From: CABZJG01 sp965659715
Lineage (GTDB): Bacteria; Pseudomonadota; Alphaproteobacteria; Rhodobacterales; Rhodobacteraceae
Length of the DNA: 64,000 bases
Direction of reading: 5' to 3'
Assembly (NCBI GenBank): GCA_965659715.1
Contig: CBFHXE010000004.1
Location: forward strand, 18,981-82,980
Position numbers and translations under genes: made by a program. Positions 36,626 to 45,213 of the stretch are shown here, piece by piece. Numbering within the stretch: the stretch's first letter is position 1; each line of letters starts with the position of its first letter. The notes beneath the pieces are model-generated. The model was not told the origin of the DNA, did no database searches, and was given only the letters and a program-made list of their open reading frames with translations.

Positions 36626-37614
36626 TTATCGCATCCAATAGCCTGCAGATTTTATCTTATTGCGAATTGCGCGCTCTTTGCGTGGCAGGTTATCCTGATC
36701 AAACAAAGCACGGATACGGTCGCCGCGGTTATGATAGATAATCCGCTTAAAGGGCTCATACTGTTTGAGCATTTTTTAATTTTATTTGGCGAGGCCGCCT
36801 GCTCTAGTGCAGTGACCACGGCATCGCTTTCGCGCGCGTACAGCAAGGGCAGGGTGCGATAATGGCAACTGACTACCCCGTCGAGGCTGCCTTTCGGCAG
36901 CGCATCCCTTTTTCCCCCAAAACTATGAACTACAAGCGGCAAAGCGATTTGATCCAGCCATGGATCTAGGCTCTGGCATTGAATACTATCAGGCCCGTCA
37001 TCGCGAATTTTTACGGCATAATCGGTAAACCGTTTCCCGAATTGATGCGGGCTTTTGTAATAGAAATACCCGGCGTTGAAATACAAGTACCGGCGCCAGT
37101 ATTCATCGGGTTGCGATTGATCAAGCGAGCTTTCGAAATCTAAACCAAACATATCGTAAAGCGATTTCTAAATAGCAGTATAGCCGGGGCCATAAAGCTC
37201 GATTTCTGGCCAAGTCCCTTCACAGCGCGAAGAGGCAGAAGGTTGGCTAAAGTCGAGCGGCACATCCGTGATTTCGCCAGTGATTAACGTATCACTATCA
37301 AAAAAAACAAAAGGGTCATCCTCGGGAAGCGCAGCAAGGCATTCAATTTTGTTTCCATAGGGGTAGCTTTGGCCAAAATGACTGTTTTCAAACGGGTAAA
37401 TTTCGGCGCCCATATCCAATAACGCCTTGCGGCAGTCGTCTGAGTTGATCTTTGGATTACGCTCCCAGCAAGGGCCCGGTTGCGGCTCCGCCACAAATAT
37501 CTTTCCTTTAAACTTTGGACTATTGGCCCGCAGTGAGGCTAGAAAAAGCACTGCTTCATATTGCAAGCGCCCGGCTTGTGCCACAAGGACAACATTGAAT
37601 TTCTTTTTAGACAT
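36626..37614 (-). pseudogene. Glycosyltransferase-like gene with a stop codon and a frameshift
   Basis: The N-terminal frame (37614-37168) encodes MSKKKFNVVLVAQAGRLQYE with a DxD motif (FFDSDTL, Asp106 and Asp108) as in nucleotide-sugar glycosyltransferases. It stops at TAG 37168-37170 (after YGPGYTAI), then continues in the same phase with KSLYDMFGLDFESSLD and EYWRRYLYFNAGYFYY. Near the end, within the T6 run 36772-36777, one base is missing; restoring it gives a sensible C-terminus (LKQYEPFKRIIYHNRGDRI, ending KSAGYWMR) to a TAA at 36626. The intact protein would have about 329 residues. Two lesions suggest a real pseudogene. TGG to TAG is the likely origin of the stop. Confidence 0.8.
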
Positions 37615-37765
37615 TAAAAACCTTTTTCAAATTATGTATTACATACCAGTCCCATTTTGGTTTGAAAAGACCAAAGGAACACGGCTTTTATTCTGCCTTC
37701 ACTTAAGCGCTTTTATAAACATGAATGTCGGGGCTCAATACCTGATCTGGATATTTACCCTTTCC

Positions 37766-38176
37766 CTAAGATAATGCATCCTTAAAGCCAAGAAACCGGG
37801 CATCGCGCATCACGCGTTGGTTCATTGCCTCGCGCAGGGCGCCGACGGATTTATAGGGCCGCATCACCACTTCAAAGCGGTCGATCAAACCTGTGTTTCC
37901 TAGGGTGATCAAATCTACGCCAACCGCATCAAGCGTGCCAATTTTGCATTCAAATTCACAGGCCCAGTTGACCCCTTCGCCCATAATCCGGCGATATTTG
38001 AACTCTGAAAAGACCTTTCCAACATGACCTAAGACAGCCGCCACAGGATCGCGGCCGGTCCATGTTTTGTAGTAGGTTGGCGGTTGAAATTTCACATCCT
38101 CGGCAAGTAAATCTTTGATGGCCTCCTCATCGCCTTTGGCGACCACATTAAGCATGGATTTAATTGTTGGATGCAT
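37766..38176 (-). CDS. SnoaL-like (NTF2-fold) protein
   Basis: A 136-residue protein starting MHPTIKSMLNVVAKGDEEAIKDLLAEDVKFQPPTY, the normal start of the SnoaL/NTF2-like fold, with a cone-shaped alpha+beta pattern and the later strands YRRIMGEGVNWACEFECKIG and DAVGVDLITLG. The fold serves as isomerase, hydratase or binding domain in many pathways; no substrate can be named. It is divergent from the FAD oxidoreductase gene and separated from the glycosyltransferase remnant by 150 bases with no gene. Confidence 0.78.
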   Translation of the reverse strand: MHPTIKSMLNVVAKGDEEAIKDLLAEDVKFQPPTYYKTWTGRDPVAAVLGHVGKVFSEFKYRRIMGEGVNWACEFECKIGTLDAVGVDLITLGNTGLIDRFEVVMRPYKSVGALREAMNQRVMRDARFLGFKDALS

Positions 38177-38348
38177 CTCGACCTCATATTGTCAATCACG
38201 CGAAGCCAGATACCAAATAGGCTTGCTGCGTTTCGTTACTGTGGCACATCACTTTAGGCCTGCCCAGTCCTGGCGCCGGTTGATCAGCATAGGTAACGCC
38301 ACGTTTTTAAAACTTATGTCTCTGTGCCTACAGTGATGACTTAAAACG

Positions 38349-38376
38349 TTGACAACGCGTTGGCTTTTGGAAGAAT
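38349..38376 (+). promoter_or_regulatory. Candidate promoter with overlapping palindrome before the FAD oxidoreductase
   Basis: A consensus -35 box TTGACA (38349-38354) is followed after 16 bases by AAGAAT (38371-38376). The palindrome CAACGCGTTG (38353-38362) overlaps the -35 box, where a repressor could act; GTGGTG-G-CACCAC (38394-38406) is a second short inverted repeat just downstream. Confidence 0.4.
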
Positions 38377-38461
38377 GAAAAATCTGCTGGCAGGTGGTGG
38401 CACCACGTGCTGCAATCTATTGCTACGCCCCATAAAGGACTAATGGAACAGGACTTAGACC

Positions 38462-39826
38462 ATGGTAACTGAGATCACAGAGCCCGCGCGCAGAACGCCA
38501 GTGGCACTAGAAACCGATATTGTCGTCGTGGGATCGGGCCCTGGGGGCTTGGCCGCGGCTTTGGCGGCCGCGCGCTGTGGGGCAAAAGTGGCCTTGGTCG
38601 AACGTTTTGGATGTTTCGGCGGCAATATAACTGTTGTGGGGGTAGAAGGCTTTGCTTGGTACCGGCATGAGCAAACGGTTGAAGCCAACGGCATTGGCCG
38701 CGAATTTGAAGAGCGCGCCAAGGCCATGGGCGCCGCAGTGCCAGAAAGTCAGTCTTTAAGTTATGAGCTGGACAGTGAGGGGTTTAAGTTGGTTGCAGAT
38801 CAACTGGTCAGCGAAGCCGGCATTGTGCCAATGTTGCACCGCCAGTTTGTTGCACCGATCATGGACGCGACCGAAGTGCGCGGTATTATTGTCGAATCCA
38901 AATCCGGCCGCGAGGCAATTCTGGCAAAGCGGGTGATTGATGCCACAGGGGATGCCGATATTGCCCACCGGGCTGGCGCGCCAACCCTCAAAACTCCGGT
39001 CGAGCAAACTCAGGCCGCCAGTGTGATGTTCCATCTGGCCGGTGTCGACAAAGAGAAATTTATGAAAGGCGTTGATGAGGATCCGCAAACCTATAAAGAC
39101 TGGTCAAGCGGCGAATGGCAGGTCGAAACCGATGGTAAAGAAGATGACATGTTCTCGCCGTTTCTTGGCAAGCCCTTTGAACAGGCCATTCGTGACGGGC
39201 TGATTCCGGCGGATCTCAACACTATTGGTGGAACCTGGGGCGCTGTGCACGACAGCGGTGAGATGACCTATATGAACCTCATCCATCTGGCCGGTTGTGA
39301 TGGAACCGATGCAGACAGTCTGACAAAGTTTGAAATCGAAGGTCGCCGTCAGGCGATGCTGGCGATCGAAGCGTTGCGCCATTATACAGCAGGCTGTGAA
39401 GGCGTACGGCTCCGCAATTTTGGTATGAGCATTGGCATCCGTGACAGCCGTAAAATTGATGCGCTTTACAATATGACAGAAACGGACGTGCGCCAGCAGG
39501 GGCGATTTGACGACAGCGTTGGAATTTACCCTGAATTTATAGATGGCTATGGAATTTTAATTTTGCCAACAACAGGGCGCTATATGCAAATTCCATATCG
39601 GGCGATGCTGCCCCAAAATATCGAAAATCTACTTGTCGCTGGCCGTGCAATCGGTGGCGATAAGGTGGCGCATGCGGCCACGAGAAATATGGCCTGCTGC
39701 GCTGTTGCCGGCCAAGGCGCAGGGGTTGCGGCGGCCTTGTCTGTGCAAAGCGGCTGTGCTTTGCGCGACATTGATATCGGCGCGCTGCAGGCAGAGCTGC
39801 AGCGACAAGGGGTGCGGATTGACTAA
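38462..39826 (+). CDS. FAD-dependent oxidoreductase
   Basis: A 454-residue flavoprotein of the FAD_oxidored group (PF12831-like): dinucleotide motif VVGSGPGGLAAALAAARCGAKVALVE (about residues 22-46), then RFGCFGGN, and a C-terminal FAD motif NIENLLVAGRAIGGDKVAHAATRNM. The substrate is unknown. A crotonase gene follows after 34 bases on the same strand, so the two likely act in one oxidative pathway for a carboxylic acid or alcohol. A TRAP carrier and a GMC oxidoreductase lie on the other strand. Confidence 0.88.
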   Translation: MVTEITEPARRTPVALETDIVVVGSGPGGLAAALAAARCGAKVALVERFGCFGGNITVVGVEGFAWYRHEQTVEANGIGREFEERAKAMGAAVPESQSLSYELDSEGFKLVADQLVSEAGIVPMLHRQFVAPIMDATEVRGIIVESKSGREAILAKRVIDATGDADIAHRAGAPTLKTPVEQTQAASVMFHLAGVDKEKFMKGVDEDPQTYKDWSSGEWQVETDGKEDDMFSPFLGKPFEQAIRDGLIPADLNTIGGTWGAVHDSGEMTYMNLIHLAGCDGTDADSLTKFEIEGRRQAMLAIEALRHYTAGCEGVRLRNFGMSIGIRDSRKIDALYNMTETDVRQQGRFDDSVGIYPEFIDGYGILILPTTGRYMQIPYRAMLPQNIENLLVAGRAIGGDKVAHAATRNMACCAVAGQGAGVAAALSVQSGCALRDIDIGALQAELQRQGVRID

Positions 39827-39860
39827 CCCTATGATAGTTTAACAAATAGCAGGTGGCGCG

Positions 39861-40715
39861 ATGAGCAAAGTTCTTTATGAAAGAGATGGCCGTATTGCCC
39901 GGATCACATTAAACCGGCCAGAGGTCATGAACGCAATTGACGATGATCTGCCGCGCTTGCTCTCTGAAGCTATAAACCGCGCAGACCAAGACCCCAAAGT
40001 GCATGTGATGATCCTATCAGGGGCAGGTAAAGCCTTTTGTGCCGGCTATGATTTGACTTATTATGCCGAAGGGGCAAGCCAGAATAAAGTGGTTCAGGAC
40101 ATGCCTTGGGATCCGGTGCAGGACTATCAGTTCATGTGGGCCAACACCCAGCACTGGATGTCGATGTTTCGCGCGCTAAAGCCGGTGATTTGTAAGGTCC
40201 ATGGCTTTGCCGTGGCGGGAGGATCTGATATCGCGCTATGTGCAGATTTAACGATCATGGCCGATACCGCTAAAATCGGCTATATGCCGACCCGGGTTTG
40301 GGGCTGTCCGACTACGGCGATGTGGGTGTATCGCCTTGGGCCGGAAAAAGCCAAGCGGATGATGTTTACCGGCGATAAGATCACGGGCCGCGAGGCGGCC
40401 GATATGGGGCTTGTGTTGCAATCTGTCCCAGAGGCAGATCTGGATCAGACCGTCGAAGCTTTGGCCCAACGGATGGCAACGGTGCCGGTCAATCAACTGG
40501 CCATGCAAAAGATGGTGATCAACCAAACCATGGAAGCAACGCTAAACCAAACCCAGCGTTTGGCCACGGTTTTTGATGGCATCACCCGACATTCCCCGGA
40601 AGGGATGAATTTTTTGGCCCGGGTTGATCAAGTTGGCTGGAAGCAAGCGGTCCAAGAGCGCGATAATGGCAGCTTTGATTGGACCGCCAATCAACCTATT
40701 CCTCCGCAAACATAA
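39861..40715 (+). CDS. Enoyl-CoA hydratase/isomerase (crotonase) family protein
   Basis: A 284-residue crotonase-fold protein with the oxyanion-hole segments SGAGKAFCAGYDL (about residue 53) and KVHGFAVAGGSDIALCADLTIMA (about residue 113). The usual catalytic glutamates of enoyl-CoA hydratase are not clearly placed (the second segment reads GGSDIALCAD and MPTRVWGCP), so another crotonase reaction is possible. It is cotranscribed with the FAD oxidoreductase. Confidence 0.88.
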   Translation: MSKVLYERDGRIARITLNRPEVMNAIDDDLPRLLSEAINRADQDPKVHVMILSGAGKAFCAGYDLTYYAEGASQNKVVQDMPWDPVQDYQFMWANTQHWMSMFRALKPVICKVHGFAVAGGSDIALCADLTIMADTAKIGYMPTRVWGCPTTAMWVYRLGPEKAKRMMFTGDKITGREAADMGLVLQSVPEADLDQTVEALAQRMATVPVNQLAMQKMVINQTMEATLNQTQRLATVFDGITRHSPEGMNFLARVDQVGWKQAVQERDNGSFDWTANQPIPPQT

Positions 40716-40766
40716 TTTCGGAACTGCAAGCCAACGCTGGAAAGCTGACTTGCTGATATTACCGTC

Positions 40767-43229
40767 CTATGGACCAAAGACATGGTTTGGCAGCCAAAGA
40801 ACAATCTGTGGGAAGATAAAAATCAATGACAATCCGATAAGCTGGATCAGCATAAACTGCATCATGCCCAAGTAGATATCTTTGAGATCCCAATCTGGCA
40901 CAACACCTTTGAGGAAGTAGGCCGACAACGCCACCGGCGGAGACAACCACGCGGTTTGCAGGTTCACCGCAACCAGAATACCGAACCAAACCATAAGGTC
41001 ATACCGGTTCAAGCCGTGGATATCCAAAGCCTCGACCGTTGGCAGAAGGATTGGCAAAACAATCAACACGATCGGCACCCATTCCAGAGGCCAGCCAAGA
41101 ACAAAGATCAGCGCCATCACCAGTAAAAGTATGAGGTATGGTGACATATCCAGTCCCAAAAGCATCTGTGTCATCATCTTGGGCGTTCCAAGGTTTGAAA
41201 ACTCAGCCCCAAAGAAGTTTGACGCAGCCACAAGGAACATGATCAGAACGGTGATTTCCAAAGCTTTGATCATGTTGTCAAAGAAACCGGCAAAGGTAAA
41301 TTTGCGGTACCCGATGGATAAAAGAATAGACCCAAAGGCACCCATTGCAGCGGCTTCTGCCGGCGTTGCAAAGCCTAATAGGATGGAACCCAGAGCAAAC
41401 GAGATCAAAATTGTCGGTGGCATGAGACCGGCAAAAAATTCATCCCAAATATCCGAGAATTCAAAGCGGTCATCTGCATCGCTCCGGTAGATAGGAAAGG
41501 CCAAGACCCCGAGAAGGAGGATAAAGGCAAACAAGACCACTGAAACAGTCGGGAAGCCCTCGGCCCAATTTGCCAAGACCATGTAGCCATGGAACAAAAT
41601 TGCCAAAGGAAGCGCAACGCGCAGAACCATGAGATTGCGATAGGCGAGGTATGCAAATAATAAAACAGCGACCAACACAATCAAGCCGCTAAACGGAACA
41701 ACCCCTGCAAGGGACCCACCAAGACCAAGGCCAAAGACCCGGCAAATGGTCAAAATCCCCAAAGCTATAAGGGCAACTTCTGCACCATAAAAATCTGAGG
41801 TTTTGGGCTGATCTTCTTCTGATAGAATTGGTCCAAGGTCTGGGTTCAACCAGCACCTTCCCAAAGTGTAGACAAGGTACAATGTCGCAAGCAGCGCGCC
41901 GGGGATAAACGCCCCACGGAATAGATCCAGTGTGGACACCTCAAGGACGGGACCCATAACAATCAACATGATCGAGGGTGGGATCAAAATTCCCAACGTT
42001 CCGCCAGCCGTAATCGTGCCGGCTGCAAGTTTAACATTATAGCCAGAGCGGCTCATTGTTGCCCCTGCCATAATGCCCAGCAACGTGACCGATGCCCCCA
42101 CAATCCCGGTCGCTGCCGCAAAGATTGTCGAGACGATCAATACGGCGATATAAAGCGAGCCGCGCACACGGGCCATGATCATCTGGATCGATGCAAATAA
42201 TCGCTCCATAAGACCAGCCGCCTCCATCACGATACCCATCAGAATGAACAGAGGAACCGCCATAAGTTGGTCGTTCAGCATTGTGGAATTTGTATTCAAG
42301 GTCATCAAAAGTGTTGTCAGTTTAAAGTTCGATGCCCAAATACCAAAGAAAAAGGCTAAGAAGATTAATGTGAAAGAAATTGGAAAGCCAACAAAGATCA
42401 CAAAGATCATCGCTGCGAGCATGATGAAACCAATCGTAGGTTTGGAAAGACCCGGGCGTGCTGACATGATATCAGTAAACCATTCACCCCCTGGCGTCGC
42501 ATCTGGATAGAAAACCGCCATGACCAGCCAAATCAAGGCGATAAAATACGCCGGCATCGCTCTTACGAAATAGCGTTCACGCTCTTTGCCCATTTTATGC
42601 AGGGCGCGGAAAAGCTCGGGGAAACCTTGCAAAAAGAGTAATAAACCACCGATTGGCATGGCAAGACGTGCGGGCCACAGTAATGGCTCCCATGGGCTGT
42701 CAAATGCGGTCTCGCCAGTTCTGTAGGCAACCTCCCAATACTGGGTGGCGATGATGGTGAAAAATAACATGGAGGGTATGAAAAACGCCATGTAAAGCAT
42801 GGCATCAACAGTTGCCTGCGTTTTGTTAGACCAATTGCGATACAAGAAGTCTGCGCGGATGTGCACGCCGCGCATTAGGCCATACCCTGCAGCGCCCATG
42901 AACAGAACGCCCGAAATCATTCGGCTGATGTCATAGGCAAACTGGGTTGGCCCAAGACCTAGAGCGCGGGCAGTGTCGTCCCAGCCATTACTTGCCATAA
43001 TGCCAAAGGCATTGCGCGAAAATACTTCGATGACAACAACACCGATCAAGGGAATCATTAGCAGGCACAAGATTTTACCGGCCCAGTCGTTGATCAGGTC
43101 AATCCATCCCGTGATAGGGCGTTGCCATGGCGTCATATCTTCGGGAGTTTCCCCTGGCTTTTCTTGCCGTCGCTCTGCGATCAACTCATCCGCGATTTCT
43201 AAATCGTCGGGTATAACCTCGTCAGCCAT
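40767..43229 (-). CDS. TRAP transporter permease, fused small and large subunits (DctQM)
   Basis: An 820-residue inner-membrane protein. Residues about 1-230 form the DctQ-like four-helix part (WIDLINDWAGKILCLLMIPLIGVVVIEVFSRN at the start, then MRGVHIRADFLYRNWS). Residues 265-820 are the DctM-like large subunit with many helices and typical segments GASVTLLGIMAGATM and TAGGTLGILIPPSIMLIVMG. A middle stretch (about 480-600) has extra hydrophobic segments. It follows the binding-protein gene on the same strand, separated by a UUCG-capped hairpin. It takes up organic acids driven by ion gradients; the specific substrate is unknown. Confidence 0.93.
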   Translation of the reverse strand: MADEVIPDDLEIADELIAERRQEKPGETPEDMTPWQRPITGWIDLINDWAGKILCLLMIPLIGVVVIEVFSRNAFGIMASNGWDDTARALGLGPTQFAYDISRMISGVLFMGAAGYGLMRGVHIRADFLYRNWSNKTQATVDAMLYMAFFIPSMLFFTIIATQYWEVAYRTGETAFDSPWEPLLWPARLAMPIGGLLLFLQGFPELFRALHKMGKERERYFVRAMPAYFIALIWLVMAVFYPDATPGGEWFTDIMSARPGLSKPTIGFIMLAAMIFVIFVGFPISFTLIFLAFFFGIWASNFKLTTLLMTLNTNSTMLNDQLMAVPLFILMGIVMEAAGLMERLFASIQMIMARVRGSLYIAVLIVSTIFAAATGIVGASVTLLGIMAGATMSRSGYNVKLAAGTITAGGTLGILIPPSIMLIVMGPVLEVSTLDLFRGAFIPGALLATLYLVYTLGRCWLNPDLGPILSEEDQPKTSDFYGAEVALIALGILTICRVFGLGLGGSLAGVVPFSGLIVLVAVLLFAYLAYRNLMVLRVALPLAILFHGYMVLANWAEGFPTVSVVLFAFILLLGVLAFPIYRSDADDRFEFSDIWDEFFAGLMPPTILISFALGSILLGFATPAEAAAMGAFGSILLSIGYRKFTFAGFFDNMIKALEITVLIMFLVAASNFFGAEFSNLGTPKMMTQMLLGLDMSPYLILLLVMALIFVLGWPLEWVPIVLIVLPILLPTVEALDIHGLNRYDLMVWFGILVAVNLQTAWLSPPVALSAYFLKGVVPDWDLKDIYLGMMQFMLIQLIGLSLIFIFPQIVLWLPNHVFGP

Positions 43230-43306
43230 GAACCCTCTCCCTTTCTGTGCTCTCTCTTTATTTAAAGGGAGCGTTCTTTTTTAGGAAAAAGCCAGATGCT
43301 TTTGCC

Positions 43307-43340
43307 AAAAAAAGACGATGTGTAGGGCCCCGAAGGGCCC
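43307..43340 (-). terminator. UUCG-tetraloop hairpin with T-tract between dctP and dctQM
   Basis: On the transcribed strand GGGCCC-TTCG-GGGCCC is followed about 11 bases later by seven Ts (43313-43307). The stem is six G-C pairs with a very stable UUCG loop. It probably ends most transcripts after the binding-protein gene or protects its mRNA end, so that more binding protein than permease is made. Confidence 0.7.
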
Positions 43341-43362
43341 CACCTATTATCATCAAAGAAGT

Positions 43363-44469
43363 TTACTTCAAAGTGTCCGCGTGGGCTTTACCCAAACCAG
43401 CGTTAGACGCTTGTGCACCTGCCCAGAATGGAACAGCGATGTCAGCAAAATCTTTTTGAGACTGCCATACTTCTGCGAAGAATTCATTGTCTGCGGCGGC
43501 AGCTTCAAGAAGCTTTTTCGCAGCAGCCATGTATTCTGTGAAGTAGTCTGCTGGTGTATCTTCTAGAATAACGCCGTGGTTCTCTGTCAGGTCTTTCAGT
43601 GATTTACCGTTTTCAAGGATACGGTAAGACATTGACTTAGACAAAGATGCATTTGCAGCAACTTCCAAGGCTTTCTGCTCCATCGCTGACAGGCTGTCGT
43701 ATACATCACCATTGATGTAAAGGTCAGCGTTTACAACAACCTGGTGCAAACCTTGCAGATAGTAGTGCTTAAGAACTTTTTGGAAGCCAAAGACTGAGTC
43801 TGGCTTCGGGCAGCACCACTCAGCCGCGTCGATTGTGCCTTTTTCGAGAGCAGGAAGGATATCCCCACCGCCCATGGCAACAGCTGCAACACCGATTTCA
43901 TTATAGGCTGCACCAACCATGCCTGGAGGGGCGCGGAAGCGCAGTTTCCGGAAGTCATCCATAGAGTTAATTGGCTCTGGGAACCAACCCAATGCTTCTG
44001 GTCCAACGGGCTGCAGCATAAAGCCTTTTACATTCACGCCCATTTCGTCCCAAAGCTGGTCGTAAAGCTCTTTACCACCACCGTATTGGAACCATGACAG
44101 GAATGCGAGCGCATCCATACCAACGCCAGCACCCGCAATCGGTGCGCCAAAGAGGTTGGCAGCTGGGTGCTTGCCGCCCCAGTAGTGTGTCCAAGCGAAA
44201 CCGCCTTCTACAAGGCCAGCGTCAACCGCGTCCATGATGTCGCGCGGGCCAACAACAGCACCTGCAGGCAGAATTTCGATTTTCAAAGAGCCGCCTGTCA
44301 AGGCTGCAACATCGTCCGCAAAGCTCCCCAGCATTTTAACTTCGTCTGATGAATTGCTCAGAACTGACTGAATACGAATGACGGTTTCAGCCGTTGCAGT
44401 AGACGCCATCATTGCGGCGGCGACACCTAGCGCAGTTGCGCCGGTTTTCAGTTTTTTTAGGTCAAACAT
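43363..44469 (-). CDS. TRAP transporter solute-binding protein, DctP family
   Basis: A 368-residue periplasmic binding protein with a signal peptide (about residues 1-27, cleavage after ATA in TASTATAE). The conserved region RLRFRAPPGMVGAAYNEIGVAAVAMGGGDILPALEKGTIDAAEWCCPKPDS is the TRAP ligand-binding signature including the arginine that holds the substrate carboxylate. It belongs to the group for which lactate, 2-oxo acids or similar monocarboxylates are common ligands. It is upstream of the fused permease in the same operon. Confidence 0.92.
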   Translation of the reverse strand: MFDLKKLKTGATALGVAAAMMASTATAETVIRIQSVLSNSSDEVKMLGSFADDVAALTGGSLKIEILPAGAVVGPRDIMDAVDAGLVEGGFAWTHYWGGKHPAANLFGAPIAGAGVGMDALAFLSWFQYGGGKELYDQLWDEMGVNVKGFMLQPVGPEALGWFPEPINSMDDFRKLRFRAPPGMVGAAYNEIGVAAVAMGGGDILPALEKGTIDAAEWCCPKPDSVFGFQKVLKHYYLQGLHQVVVNADLYINGDVYDSLSAMEQKALEVAANASLSKSMSYRILENGKSLKDLTENHGVILEDTPADYFTEYMAAAKKLLEAAAADNEFFAEVWQSQKDFADIAVPFWAGAQASNAGLGKAHADTLK

Positions 44470-44556
44470 TATAGTTTCCTCCCAAATGTTGTGCCTTCTT
44501 TATTTATACTCATGCTTCCGTCGAAGGCATTGTGGAAGCTTGAATCTCGATATTGG

Positions 44557-45213
44557 TTATCCCGGCGCTGCAGCTTGAATGAACGCGAGAACTCCAATTT
44601 CAGGATCGGTGAGGCCGCGGTGGAACATTTCTGCCGCAACATATACTAAAACAGCAAGCCCGAGCCAAGAAATGATCGGGAACCTTGCCAGTAACTTCAT
44701 GATCAAAGTGGCCGCAAAGGCCATAAGAGCAATGGCCAAGGCAAGGCCAAAGATCAGCATGTTGGTGTCGCCATCGGCAATCGCAGCCACCGCAAGAACG
44801 TTGTCAATCGACATTGATACATCCGCGACCATGATATAAATCATCGCCTTCCGCATGGTTTTACGAGGTTCGTCCGTCTGCTCTTTCCCGGCGGTCTCAT
44901 TTGTTTCAATAGCGCTTCTATCGCCATCATGTTGTCGGTTGCTTTCGCGAATTTCGCCAAATAGCCGCCAACAGACCCAGAACAGGAGTAAGGCTCCGAC
45001 GAAGAGCAGGCCTGGTATGCCAAGCAGTTTGGTCGCGATAACGGCAAAGACAATGCGCAGCAAGGCTGCCACCACCATGCCATAAAATATCGCCTTTTTG
45101 CGCATCTCTGGCGGTAAAGAGGCGGCTGCCATGCCAATAATCAGGGCGTTGTCACCGGACAAAACTATGTCTGCGACAATAATTGAGAAAATATCGCCAG
45201 CTTCAGCAATCAT
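44557..45213 (-). CDS. TerC family membrane protein (YjbE type)
   Basis: A 218-residue integral membrane protein with the repeated metal-site motifs of the TerC family: VLSGDNALIIG (about residue 18) and VSMSIDNVLAVAA (about residue 131). Between the two halves lies a charged loop (about residues 90-120). YjbE-type TerC proteins export manganese or related metals. Its ATG overlaps the stop of the GMC oxidoreductase gene, so it is coupled to it and lies between it and the TRAP genes. Confidence 0.9.
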   Translation of the reverse strand: MIAEAGDIFSIIVADIVLSGDNALIIGMAAASLPPEMRKKAIFYGMVVAALLRIVFAVIATKLLGIPGLLFVGALLLFWVCWRLFGEIRESNRQHDGDRSAIETNETAGKEQTDEPRKTMRKAMIYIMVADVSMSIDNVLAVAAIADGDTNMLIFGLALAIALMAFAATLIMKLLARFPIISWLGLAVLVYVAAEMFHRGLTDPEIGVLAFIQAAAPG

